Origin: Syngnathus acus | Lineage: Eukaryota > Chordata > Actinopteri > Syngnathiformes > Syngnathidae | NCBI RefSeq assembly: GCF_901709675.1 | Contig: NC_051092.1 | Location: 5,274,491-5,338,490, forward strand | Length of the DNA stretch: 64,000 bases | Direction: 5' to 3' | Shown: one piece after another, positions 49,331 to 59,863 of the stretch | Layout: each line of letters starts with the position of its first letter | Position numbering within the stretch: the first letter of the stretch is position 1 | Notes under the pieces: model-generated | The model's database searches: none | What the model saw: only the letters and a program-made list of their open reading frames with translations | What the model was told of the DNA's origin: nothing | Program-made: the position numbers and the translations under genes

Positions 49331-51056
49331 ACCCTAACCCTAACAGTAGCTCTAAACCTAACCCTAGCTCTAACCCTAAACCTAACCCTAGCTCTAACCC
49401 TAACCCTAACAGTAGCTCTAACCCTAACCCTAGCTCTAACCCTAGCTCTAACCCTAACAGTAGCTCTAACCCTAGCTCTAACCCTAACCTTAGCTCTAAC
49501 CCTAACTCTAACCCTAGCTCTAACCCTAACCCTAACAGTAGCTCTAACCCTAACCCTAGCTCTAACCCTAACCCTAGCTCTAACCCTAACCTTACCTCTA
49601 ACCCTAGCTCTAACCCTAACCCTAACAGTAGCTCTAACCCTAACCCTAGCTCTAACCCTAGCTCTAACCCTAACAGTAGCTCTAACCCTAGCTCTAACCC
49701 TAACCTTAGCTCTAACCCTAACTCTAACCCTAGCTCTAACCCTAACCCTAACAGTAGCTCTAACCCTAACCCTAGCTCTAACCCTAACCCTAGCTCTAAC
49801 CCTAACCTTACCTCTAACCCTAACCCTAACCCTAGCTCTAACCCTAACCCTAGCTCTAACCCTAACCCTAACAGTAGCTCTAACCCTAGCTCTAACCCTA
49901 AACCTAACCCTAGCTCTAACCCTAACCCTAACAGTAGCTCTAACCCTAACCCTAGCTCTAACCCTAGCTCTAACCCTAACCCTAACAGTAGCTCTAACCC
50001 TAGCTCTAACCCTAACCTTAGCTCTAACCCTAACTCTAACCCTAGCTCTAACCCTAACAGTAGCTCTAACCCTAACCCTAGCTCTAACCCTAACCCTAGC
50101 TCTAACCCTAACCTTACCTCTAACCCTAACTCTAACCCTAGCTCTAACCCTAACAGTAGCTCTAACCCTAGCTCTAACCCTAGCTCTAACCCCAACAGTA
50201 GCTCTAACCCTAACCCTAGCTCTAACCCTAACCTTAGCTCTAACCCTAACTCTAACCCTAGCTCTAACCCTAACAGTAGCTCTAACCCTAACCCTAACAG
50301 TAGCTCTAACCCTAGCTCTAACCCTAACCTTAACCCTAGCTCTAACCCTAGCGCTAACCCTAACAGTAGCTCTAACCCTAACCCTAGCTCTAACCCTAGC
50401 TCTAACCCTAACCCTAACAGTAGCTCTAACCCTAACCCTAGCTCTAACCCTAACCCTAGCTCTAACCCTAACCCTAACAGTAGCTCTAACCCTAGCTCTA
50501 ACCCTAACCTTAGCTCTAACCCTAACCCTAACTCTAACCCTAGCTCTAACCCTAACAGTAGCTCTAACCCTAACCCTAGCTCTAACCCTAACCCTAGCTC
50601 TAACCCTAACCTTAGCTCTAACCCTAACTCTAACCCTAGCTTTAACCCTAACAGTAGCTCTAACCCTAGCTCTAACCCTAGCTCTAACCCCAACAGTAGC
50701 TCTAACCCTAACCCTAGCTCTAACCCTAACCTTAGCTCTAACCCTAACTCTAACCCTAGCTCTAACCCTAACAGTAGCTCTAACCCTAACCCTAACAGTA
50801 GCTCTAACCCTAGCTCTAACCCTAACCTTAGCTCTAACCCTAGCGCTAACCCTAACAGTAGCTCTAACCCTAACCTTAGCTCTAACCCTAACTCTAGCTC
50901 TAACCCTAGCTCTAAGCCTAACCCTAGCTCTAACCCTAGCTTTAACTCTAACTCTAACCCTAGCTCCAACCTTAACCCTAGCTCTTAACCTAACCCTAGC
51001 CCTATTCTTAACCATAGCTCTAACCCTAGCTCTAAATCTAACCCTAGCTCTAAGTA
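49331..51056. repeat. Interstitial telomere-like hexamer array
   Basis: About 1.73 kb of hexamers in one register. The commonest is AACCCT (telomeric CCCTAA/TTAGGG, G-strand on minus); variants are AGCTCT, AACAGT, AACTCT and AACCTT. Register is kept for more than 270 units, so long open frames appear in three frames; these are repeat artefacts, not genes. Higher-order periods are visible: the AACCTTACCTCT variant recurs after exactly 216 bp (49591 and 49807), and a CCCC-containing variant after 498 bp. Confidence 0.97.
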
Positions 51057-51122
51057 GGTGTATGTTTATATGGGGCAGCACACGAGCAACTGTGTTTCAA
51101 ATTTTCCATGATAAAATGTTTA

Positions 51123-51193
51123 GCTCCCACTGAGATTCGAACCCTGGCCGCCGGTGTGAGAGCCCAGAGCACTAACCACTACACTATGGAAGC
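51123..51193 (-). repeat. tRNA-Glu-like sequence, full length, degenerate
   Basis: On minus, 71 bases fold as a tRNA. The acceptor is GCTTCCA/TGGGAGC with one G-T pair, the A-box is TAGTGTAGTGGTTAGTGC, the anticodon loop is CTCTCAC (anticodon CTC), and the B-box is GGTTCGAATC. The T stem and anticodon stem each have a mismatch, so it is more likely a tRNA-derived repeat head or pseudogene than a working tRNA. Confidence 0.6.
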
Positions 51194-51248
51194 CTCGTTC
51201 ATATTTCGTGGAATATGTATGGTTTTATGGAGTAGCTCACAAGCGAAT
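51157..51248 (-). repeat. Right inverted arm of the telomere-like array
   Basis: Ungapped inverted partner of 49239-49330 with 7 differences in 92. It includes the 5' part of the tRNA-like sequence and about 55 bp of unrelated flank (GTGGAATATGTATGGTTTTA). Confidence 0.9.
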
Positions 51249-51758
51249 TTTGCGCCACGGACCGGTTACGTGTCAGAAATATTTTCGCGGACCGGCCTTT
51301 ATATGAATAAATAATACATTTATGATAAATATATAAATACGATGAAATAAAATGATACGACTATTTCTTTCTTTTAGTAGTTTTTTTTTTTTAGTTTTTC
51401 CTTGCTCTCTTGGGAGCTTAAGATCAGGGGATGCTTTGAGAATAATTGTTAATTATATATTTATGCATATATATGTGTCTTTGGTGACATTAGGTACTGT
51501 AAATCCCTGCCGTTTACAAGCTTCTACCCAGCGAAAGCATTTCTCTCGGTTCTTCCACGGCTTTGGGAAAGATATGAAGAAAACTCCCCTCATATGATCC
51601 CGGTCAGCATATCGCGAGTCGCTCCGGCAGACACCAAAGCAGCAGTGATTTGTTGCAACCGTTAATGTTATTTCTGACCAAAAAAAAATAGCGAGTTGGT
51701 CCTTGGCGCTCCAGCTGTTCACTACCTGTGCGGCTCTTGTGTTTGTCCGAAAACGCCG

Positions 51759-52490
51759 CAGTTCATATGACTTCAACCAGTAGGTGTCAGTAATGCCCAT
51801 TGAAGCTGGTGCCACCTCGGCCGTAAAACAAAACGAAGAAGAAAATGACGTCACTTTCCGTTCACGAACGAGTCGCGAATTGCATTTCCCGTTTACCAAC
51901 GAACGAAGTTGTGAGTGAACGAATCTGTGAGTGAACGAATCTGTGAGTGATTCGCATTTCCAGTTCATCGCGAGAACGGATCAGTGAGGGAACGAATCGT
52001 GACTTTCCCGTTCGCGAACGAGTCAATGGGTCAACTGCCTTCCTTCCCGTGCATCAGCGGATCAGTCAGTGAAGGTGTTGCGTCTCCCTCCTGGCGTGGA
52101 CTATGTAAACCAGAATGTAGATTTACGATTTCCCAAGGAAAGAAAGAACCAATCACTGAAACACCACATCTTTTATGCGCGTTTTCTACAAGCTAACGGC
52201 TAACTTTATTGCATGAAGGGATGCGCGGTTATGCAACAACGGGGAGATTATGCTTCTCTTTGGGTAATCTTGATTTTATAACACTTATAGTAGTTTTTAA
52301 ATAACGTGTATGTATATATACGCCCAAATATTGTTATCCAATATATCTACTGCAATTTTACATTGGATTGCTGGTTTGAAATTTACTTGTATTATTATTA
52401 TTTTAATAAACATTAAAACCTGCTAAAACTTGTCTGGTGTTTTATTCCTTGTTTTTATTTTTTCTATTTCTGACATTTGGTTAACTGCTT
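51759..52490 (+). repeat. Left arm of the foldback element
   Basis: Pairs with the right arm over about 730 bp. It contains several GTGAGTGAACGAATCT sub-repeats and a 70-codon open frame (51984-52196) starting MRERIVTFPFANESMGQLPS that is also open in the other arm. Confidence 0.85.
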
Positions 52491-52540
52491 AAGTGGCCTG
52501 TGATTAGGTACACCTCATGGACACTTCAATAGGTACACTA

Positions 52541-52858
52541 CACGAGGTAAAAAAAAAAAAAGAATAAATAAATAAAGGGTTAATTGCACAATAAGATATA
52601 TTCGCACACCTGGGATCGAACCAAATTCTTAGCGAGCAAGAGCCCGCGTCACCAACCAGTCGGCTGTTTCAACGTTGCAAAACCACGGTCGTCTGCACTG
52701 TTTTGTACTAGTAATGTGCATTCCAGTTCTTTCAAGTGAATTGAATCTTTAGGATCGGTTCACTCAAAATTTTTGTTCAAAAGAATCGTTCACCGAATCG
52801 TTCGCTACACTTTCTTATTTATTTATTTATTCTTTTTTTTTTTTTTTACCTCGTGTAA
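52541..52858. repeat. Nested inverted-repeat insertion
   Basis: ACGAGGTAAAAAAAAAAAAA followed by GAATAAATAAATAAA at the left is mirrored by TTTATTTATTTATTC and a T-rich ACCTCGTG end at the right. The inside has a tRNA-like minus-strand segment (GGTTCGATCCC) and GAATCGTTCACCGAATCGTT. Confidence 0.65.
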
Positions 52859-54880
52859 AGTGAAAAGTGCCACACCCGCCCTCACCCCAACTTTCTGATT
52901 GGCTGTTTAATCTGTTGCGTCACTTGAACACTCCATTAGGTACACCGCCATTTCCAAGTGTACGTAATAACAGGCCACTTTATTAGGAAAATATGGTCAA
53001 AGGTTACAGGTGTCAAGCTCTAGTCCTCGGGGCCGCATTCCAACATGTTTTACAAGACTCCCTCGTTAAGTGCACCTGCGTGAAAAGTTTTAGCTCCTGC
53101 GGAACGTGAAAGGAGCTAAAACTTTTCACGCAGGTGTGTTTAACGAGGGTAACTTGGAAAACATGTTGGAACGCGGCCCCTCGAGGACTGGAGGTCGACA
53201 CCCCTGGTTTAAGTGAAAAGTGCCACACCCGCCCTCACCCTCACTTTCTGATTGGCTGTTTGATCTGTGACGTTACACGGACACTCCATTAGGTACACCG
53301 CCATTTTCAAGTGTACCTAATAACAGGCCACTTTATTAGGGAAATATCATGGTCAAAGGTCACAGGTGTCAAGCTCTATTCCTCGGGCCGCATTCCAACA
53401 TGTTTTCCAAGACTCCCTCGTTAAGTGCACCTGCGTGAAAAGGTTTAGCTCCTGCGGAACGTGAAAGGAGCTAAAACTTTTCACGCAGGTGTGTTTAACG
53501 AGGGTAACTTGGAAAACATGTTGGAACGCAGCCCCTTGAGGACTGGAGGTCGACACCCCTGGTTTAACTGAAAAGTGCCACACCCGCCCTCACCCTCACT
53601 TTCTGATTGGCTGTTTGATTTGTGACGTTACACGGACACTCCATTAGGTACACCGCCATTTTCAAGTGTACCTAATAACGGGCCACTTTATTAGGGAAAT
53701 ATCATGGTCAAAGGTCACAGGTGTCAAGCTCTATTCCTCGGGCCGCATTCCAACATGTTTTCCAAGATTCCCTCGTTAAGTGCACCTGCGTGAAAAGTTT
53801 TAGCTTCTGCGGAACGTGAAAGGAGCTAAAACTTTTCACGCAGGTGTGTTTAACGAGGGTAACTTGGAAAACATGTTGGAACGCGGCCACTCGAGGACTG
53901 GAGGTCCACACCCCTGGTTTAAGTGAAAAGTGCCACACCCGCCCTCACCCTCACTTTCTGATTGGCTGTTTGATTTGTGACGTTACACGGACACTCCATT
54001 AGGTACACCGCCATTTTCAAGTGTACCTAATAACGGGCCACTTTATTAGGGAAATATCATGGTCAAAGGTCACAGGTGTCAAGCTCTATTCCTCGGGCCG
54101 CATTCCAACATGTTTTCCAAGATTCCCTCGTTAAGTGCACCTGCGTGAAAAGTTTTAGCTTCTGCGGAACGTGAAAGGAGCTAAAACTTTTCACGCAGGT
54201 GTGTTTAACGAGGGTAACTTGGAAAACATGTTGGAACGCGGCCCCTCGAGGACTGGAGGTCGACACCCCTGGTTTAAGTGAAAAGTGCCACACCCGCCCT
54301 CACCCTCACTTTCTGATTGGCTGTTTGATCTGTGACGTTACACGGACACTCCATTAGGTACACCGCCATTTTCAAGTGTACCTAATAACGGGCCTCTTTA
54401 TTAGGGAAATATCATGGTCAAAGGTCACAGGTGTCAAGGCCCGAGGAATAGAGCTTGACACCTGTGACCTTTGACCATGATATTTCCCTAATAAAGAGGC
54501 CCGTTATTAGGTACACTTGAAAATGGCGGTGTACCTAATGGAGTGTCCGTGTGATTCCCTCGTTAAGTGCACCTGCGTGAAAAGTTTTAGCTCCTGCGGA
54601 ACGTGAAAGGAGCTAAAACTTTTCACGCAGGTGCGCTTAACGAGGGTCACTTGGAAAACATATTGGAACGCGGCCCCTCGACGACTGGAGGTCCACACCC
54701 CTGGTTTAAGTGAAAAGTGCCACACCCGCCCTCACCCCCACTTTCTGATTGGCTGTTTGATCTGTGACATCACTTGGACACTCCATTAGGTACACCGCCA
54801 TTTTCAAGTGTACCTAATAACAGGCCAGTTCATTAGGGAAAAATCATGGCCAAAGCTTAACTGAAACTGAAAAGTGCCAC
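52859..54880. repeat. Tandem array of a 355-bp unit (palindromic MITE plus spacer)
   Basis: Five or so units. Each has a spacer of about 165 bp (GTGCCACACCCGCCCTCACC, TAGGTACACCGCCATTTTCA) and a hairpin of about 190 bp. The hairpin's ends resemble hAT termini (CAGGTGTCAAGCTCTA at one side, CAGGGGTGTCGACCTCCAG inverted at the other). The stem has AAAACTTTTCACGCAGGTG. Unit starts are 340-355 bp apart except where the palindrome at 54341-54551 interrupts. Confidence 0.9.
54341..54551. repeat. Perfect palindrome, 98-bp arms, 15-nt loop
   Basis: 54341-54438 and 54454-54551 are exact inverted copies. Both carry the variant GGGCCTCTTTATTAGG, which other units lack (they read CCACTTTATTAGG), so one arm was copied from the other. 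Confidence 0.95.
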
Positions 54881-55087
54881 ACCCACCCTCCCCCACCTCC
54901 TGATTGGCTGGTTGATGTATGACGTCACACGGACACTCCGATGAGGTACACCACTATTTTCAGGTGTACCTAATAACTTTATGCATTTTTTGTACGTGTC
55001 AAGAATGTGTATTTGACTACTTGCTCTTTATTTTGGGGGACAACAACACATTACACAATGTAAAAGACATGTACATATTATCATATA

Positions 55088-56009
55088 AAGCAGTTAACCA
55101 AATGTCAGAATTTTGTTTTTATGCCCAAAAAAATAAAAACAAGGAATAAAACACCAGACAAGTTTTAACAGGTTTTAATGTTTATTAAAATAATAATATT
55201 ACAAGTAAATTTCAAACCATCAATCTAATTGCAATAGATATATTGGATAACAATACTTAGGCGTATATATGCATACACGTTATTTAAAAACTACTATAAG
55301 AGTTATACCACTATAACCCAGTGTTTACCAGCTCAGTGGCCTAGTGGTAGAGTATCCGCCCTGAGCCTGGGAGGTTGTGGGTTCAAACCCCGGCCGGGTC
55401 ATACCAGACTATAAAAATGGTACCCATTTCTTCCCTGCTTGGCACTCAGTGTAAGGGGTTGAAATGGGGCTCCGCTGCTGCTCACGATCATTGGGACTTT
55501 AACTTATAAAATCAAGATTACCCAAAGAGAAGCATAATGTCCCCGTTTTTGCATAACGGCGCATCCCTTCATGCAATGAAGTTAGCCGTTAGCTTGTAGA
55601 AAACGTGCATAAAAGAAGTGGTGTTTCAGTGAGTGGTTCTTTCTTTCCTTGGCAAATCGTAAATCGACATTCTGACTTGCATAGTTCACGCCAGGAGGGA
55701 GAGGCAACACGTTCACTGACTGATCCGTTGATAAACGGGAAGGAAGGCAGTTGACCCATTGACTCGTTCGCGAACGGGAAAGTCACGATTCGTTCCCTCA
55801 CTGATCCGTTCTCGCGATGAACTGGAAATGCGAATCACTCACACAGATTCGTTCACTCAGATTCGTTCGTTGGTGAACGGGAAATGCAATTCACGACTCG
55901 TCCGTGAACAGGAAGTGACGTCATTTTCTTCTTCGTTTTGTTTTACGGCGAGGTGGCACCAGCTTCAATGGGCATTACCGACACCTACTGGTTGAAGTCA
56001 TATGAACTG
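55088..56009 (-). repeat. Right arm of the foldback element
   Basis: Inverted copy of 51759-52490 with scattered substitutions and an inserted SINE. The 70-codon frame is retained at 55801-55589. Confidence 0.85.
55310..55510 (+). mobile_element. tRNA-derived SINE inserted in the right foldback arm
   Basis: CAGCTCAGTGGCCTAGTGGT (A-box) and GTTGTGGGTTCAAACCCCGG (B-box) head a fish SINE, followed by TTCCCTGCTTGGCACTCAG. The left arm lacks it. The break in the arm is flanked by TTATA on both sides, a likely short target duplication. Confidence 0.75.
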
Positions 56010-56433
56010 AAAAAAGAACGAATCACTTTATACAACCCCTGCAGCTTTCCTCCACAATACCCAAAGAACTTATGTATCTTTTCCCTGATTATAAATAAGT
56101 CTGTTGAAAATAGACTTCAAATCACTCTAGAATTCACATTTAAAAATCTAAAATGATCTTGAAAAAGTTCTCTTTGATGCGTAAACATGTTATTGCCATT
56201 TTGTAAAACCAAACACATTCCTCATCAGTGGACGTCGTCCTGTATAATGACTGACAAGTAGTCGGACTTTAACTTGAATTTGCTTTTCCTTGTTTTAGCC
56301 AAGAGGAATTCATTCTCGGCCTGCTCGGTCAGCAGGTAATGAAGACACATCCAAGGCCGAACACGTCTCAATTTGTCCAATCCACAGCAAGTTCCAACAA
56401 GTAATAAGGCCAGGCCAGCCTTCTCAGTGCTTG

Positions 56434-58384
56434 CTAAAGGGTGGCAAGAACTCGAAGGAAGGAAATAATAACAATCAAAAAGGACTGTCCCACACCGAAA
56501 ACTAAAGCCTCCAGAGAGATCATCCTCTTTCCCGCTGCCTTGTAAACACCCGCGATGGCTGCACCTATGTCAAACACACAAGAAAACAGATTTGAATTAG
56601 AGCTGATTGACATTGGGAAAAACATGCGAGTTGAATATTGTGATAACGATATCGCTGAAATATTTAAAATGCCTAAGGAAATGAAGTATTATTATTTAAT
56701 GGATAAAAATTAGTGATGGGAAAATGAAGCTTCATGAATCAGTTGTATCTTTGGCTCCTCTAGATGGCAATGTATGTTTAAAGCGAGGGTTTTAATAAAT
56801 AGCAAGTCGGTGGGCTTTCAGCTCTTTGGCGAACAGACAGAGCCATGTAGAGGTCTAACAACGGGTTCATGAATCATCTTGAAGCTTCATTTGCCCATCA
56901 TTAATAAAAATACTGGGGCGCCATGGTGGAGCATTGGTTGGCACGGCCACCTCACAGTTCAGATGATTCGGGATTGATTCCTCCTCCGGTCCTCCCTGTG
57001 TGGAGTTTGCATGTTCTCCCCGAGCTCCGATTTCCTCACACATCCTCAAAAAAACATGCATGGTAGGCCGATTGAGCACTCCAAATCGTCAATAGGTGCA
57101 AGTGCGGATGATTGTTCGTCTACATGTGCCCTGTGATTGGCTGCCAACCACTTCATGGTGTCCCCCGTCTATTTAATGTCACAAAGGCAGAGAACCTACT
57201 TGTGAGGACTCCTCCACCCACAGGACCAAGGATGCCCATTAAGAGGATGGCAATGGGCATCAATCGGGCCATTTTGTGCTGCCGAAGTGCAACAAATGAT
57301 AGCAGAGATGCAGGCAGGTGGAAGATCAGAGAGGAGACTCCTGCCCAGAGAAAAACTCCATACCACATTTCTGTTAAAAAGATCAAATAAAAAAACACAT
57401 CACATACACTGATCCAAAGTGTGGTTACCGGCTCACTCAAGTTGTTCATTACCAACAAAATTAGAGGCTACCTTTAAAATGTTCTTAATATATTTTATAA
57501 AGGATATCATCAAATGGTGTCCACAGGTGGACTCCAATCCAGCAGTCAAAAAAGCTCACGATCAGTATAAACATCGGAGTTCAATCTGATCTTTGTGTAA
57601 AAGGCTGTGAAAACTTAATGGATTGTTATATTTTTCCAGTATTTTATCTTTAATGCTCGCTCTGCTAATAGTAATAACCAGGAGGCTGCCTTCTCAGTTT
57701 TACTATTTAATGTATGCCAGAAAGATCGATACACAGCTGTGGAGCCTTCTCTGCAAGATTGTGCAAGAAAAGGGTCACAGCTTGCAGTCTTAACTGAAAT
57801 CAACTAATATGTATGTGCAAAGAGTATCATAGAAAGCAAGAAAAGGGTCAGAGCAAGATGACAGCATAGCTCAAGCTACCGAGCTAATCACGTGTCCCAA
57901 AGAGACCTATTCCCTTTTTTTTTTTTTTTAACTCATTACATTAGGAATAAGCCCCCGCCCTCCCAAAAAAGTTTAGGGAGCCATATTGCATTATTATATC
58001 GTAGCTGTAACACAAGAGGAACATCGTCTACTGTACAGCTGCGAGTTCTATAACAGATGTACGCACTGGAAGCATTGATAACATGGTATATTTTTTTTAA
58101 TTAAAAAACAGACATAGGTAAAATACACCAATCCTATCAGTGAAACTTCACGCCCCACAAATGACTTGAATCCAGTCCCAAGTGTTGTTCGGATATGAAG
58201 CTTGTGACTTGCTTGATTTACAATCGTAGTGACACAATGTATACAAATCATTCACAGCAAATATAAACCTACCGGAGAAATCAGCGAGAGATGTGTCGTT
58301 GTATCGATGAGTGGCATTTTTTCTTGGTACTAAATTCATTCCAAGTAATTGTTGTATTATATCATTTTCGCCATACTGGTCCAT
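56434..58384 (-). CDS. tmem170a: Transmembrane protein 170A, 3 exons
   Basis: Small multi-pass endomembrane protein; human TMEM170A is linked to ER sheet and nuclear envelope shaping. Exons on the minus strand: 58384-58273, 57370-57200, 56564-56434; phases 1 and 1 close to give 137 residues, against about 144 in human. The N-terminus reads MDQYGENDIIQQLLG, then the conserved NLVPR and NDTSL. The first junction makes Glu of EMWYGVFLWAGVSSL (TM1). TM2 is around ARLMPIAILLMGILGPVGGG. The second junction makes Ser of TSAAIAGVYKAAG, and TM3 is FLIVIISFLRVLATL at the C-terminus. Human TMEM170A is immediately upstream of CFDP1 on the same strand; here it lies beyond bcar1 on the opposite strand. A SINE ends about 25 bp from the second donor. 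Confidence 0.94.
56711..56903. mobile_element. hAT-type MITE with perfect 8-bp target duplication
   Basis: Ends TAGTGATGGGAAAATGAAG and CTTCATTTGCCCATCATTA are inverted near-copies. ATAAAAAT flanks both sides (56703-56710, 56904-56911). It lies in tmem170a intron 2. Confidence 0.85.
56912..57174 (+). mobile_element. Teleost SINE-like repeat, copy 6 (tmem170a intron 2)
   Basis: GGGGCGCCATGGTGGAGCAT head, GTGTGGAGTTTGCATGTTC body, truncated before the usual tail. It abuts the MITE above and ends about 25 bp from the tmem170a exon 2 donor. Confidence 0.75.
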
Positions 58385-59160
58385 ATTTCCCGATAATCTT
58401 CGACGGTTGGAAGACAGAAATGGTAAAAGCTACTATCCAGCTTTTGCTTTTTGTTGTTTTTCTCTTCCTCTTTAACTACTTCTTCGTTGTCACCGGCTTC
58501 TTCGCGTTAATTGGCCCTTGGCAAGCAACTTTGGCAAGAATTACCGCCGCCATCTGTTCGACGTGTGAATTGGCACCCTACGCTGGTTGCAGAATGAAGA
58601 ATTAAAGTTAATAAATATATTACTAATTACGCAACTTAAACAGTTCTACTTTCCTGTGTTTCCGTGATGGGCGAGATGTTTTACAACGAACAGATGTGTC
58701 AGGTCATTCCTGAGTGGCGAATACAGTAAAATGTGGACATCACAAAAACTGTTCATATATCATAATTCACTCGCCTTTCAAGTTTGTTTGAAAATTTTAA
58801 TTAAAAACGTAATAAATTTAACGGTTAATATTGTTTAACAGTAGGCTGTTTAATTTGTGTGTACTGGGGCATTGACAGACAAGTTTAATTTGTTTCATGA
58901 TTCCAATCTTAAGTCTTAAAATATGTTTTTCAAAACAGAAGCTGGCACTCTACAATATTGTGCTTTATAAAAAAACGCAACCATTAAATAGAATGCAAAA
59001 ACAAATAGAAAAGCTTTGGTCATACCTTTGCTTCAATTAAATGTGCATTGTTGTGCTCCTAGTATGGGTTAGGGTTTTCTCCATTGGAGGTACTTCAGAT
59101 AGATGGTTCAGCAAACTCTGAGTCTAATTGTGAGCTCGAGGTTGACTTACCCTGATGGGT
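58385..59160. other. tmem170a upstream region
   Basis: This should hold the minus-strand promoter and 5'UTR of tmem170a. A plus-strand frame of 104 codons (58291-58605) overlaps the antisense of exon 1 and has no family match. Confidence 0.4.
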
Positions 59161-59164
59161 ATCT

Positions 59165-59310
59165 CCATCCATCCATCCGCCCGCCCGCCCGTCCGTCCGT
59201 CCGTCCGTCCGTCCATCCATCCATCCATCCATCCATCCATCCATCCATCCATCCATCCATCCATCCATCCATCCATCCATCCATCCATCCATCCATCCAT
59301 CCATCCATCC
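59165..59310. repeat. (CCAT)n / (CCGT)n tetranucleotide microsatellite
   Basis: Tail of the adjoining minus-strand SINE, expanded to about 145 bp with CCGC and CCGT blocks at its distal end. It is open in several frames only because of the repeat. Confidence 0.9.
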
Positions 59311-59612
59311 CCACAAGATCGGTGGTATGCTGGAGCCCATCCCAGCAGTCATTGGGCAGGACACCCTGAACTGGTATCCAGCAAATCGCACAGCACACAA
59401 CCTTCCGTACACGCACTCACACCTACGGGCAATTTGGTGTGCTCAATCAGCCTACCATGCATGTTTTTGGGATGTGGGAGGAAAACCGGAGTACCCACGC
59501 AGGCATGGAGAGAACATGCAAACACAGGGAGGGCAGGAAGAGGACTCAAACCCACAACCTCAGAACTGTGATGTGGATGTGCTAACCAGTGCACCGTACC
59601 ACCTGCTCCAGA
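59311..59612 (-). mobile_element. Teleost SINE-like repeat, copy 7
   Basis: Minus-strand copy with tail at 59311 and head near 59612 (complement of GTGCTAACCAGTGCACCGTA). It lies between tmem170a and the ppp6r3-like gene. Confidence 0.75.
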
Positions 59613-59863
59613 ACATCTAATGAAAAGAAAATTCTCAGTCCGGGGCTGCATAATGTGTATAATTTAATTTATGGTGTCTTTTAATGTCCTTATCACATTT
59701 CATCCAGGTATGTGTATTTACACAAAGCTAAAATTGTAACTGAGCAGAGCTGGGTCTCATTGTTTAGGCATGTGTGTAAGTCTGAACATTTGTTGCTACA
59801 TATTGGACTGTGTATAGTACAAGGTGTGCAAGGTACAAGGTGTGTTTACATTTTAGAAAATAT

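Larger units (their letters stand above)
51759..56009. mobile_element. 4.25-kb foldback element with long inverted arms
   Basis: The outer ends are inverted copies: CAGTTCATATGACTTCAACC at 51759 and its complement ending at 56009. The left arm is 51759-52490 and the right arm 55088-56009, the latter lengthened by a SINE. Between them is a tandem array of a palindromic MITE plus spacer. No transposase frame was recognised and no target duplication is evident, so mobility is inferred from form only. Confidence 0.75.

Noticed and set aside
49224-51081. Open frames of 557, 581 and 589 codons across the telomere-like array
   Set aside because: They consist only of two-codon repeats (NP/SS, LG/LE, RV/RA) produced by stop-free hexamers in register; no domain, no splice context and three overlapping frames.
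53013-54725. Five repeated minus-strand frames of 71-76 codons (MWHFSLKPGV...)
   Set aside because: They are the same stretch of the 355-bp satellite read repeatedly through the MITE hairpin; no independent coding evidence.
49331-55087. CRISPR-like array
   Set aside because: The repeats are eukaryotic satellite and MITE units with no repeat-spacer alternation of CRISPR size and no cas genes.
58291-58605. 104-codon plus-strand frame near tmem170a exon 1
   Set aside because: Antisense to a well-supported exon; no family match.
59095-59571. HPSI- and WMDG-repeat frames
   Set aside because: Translation of the CCAT microsatellite and the adjoining SINE.
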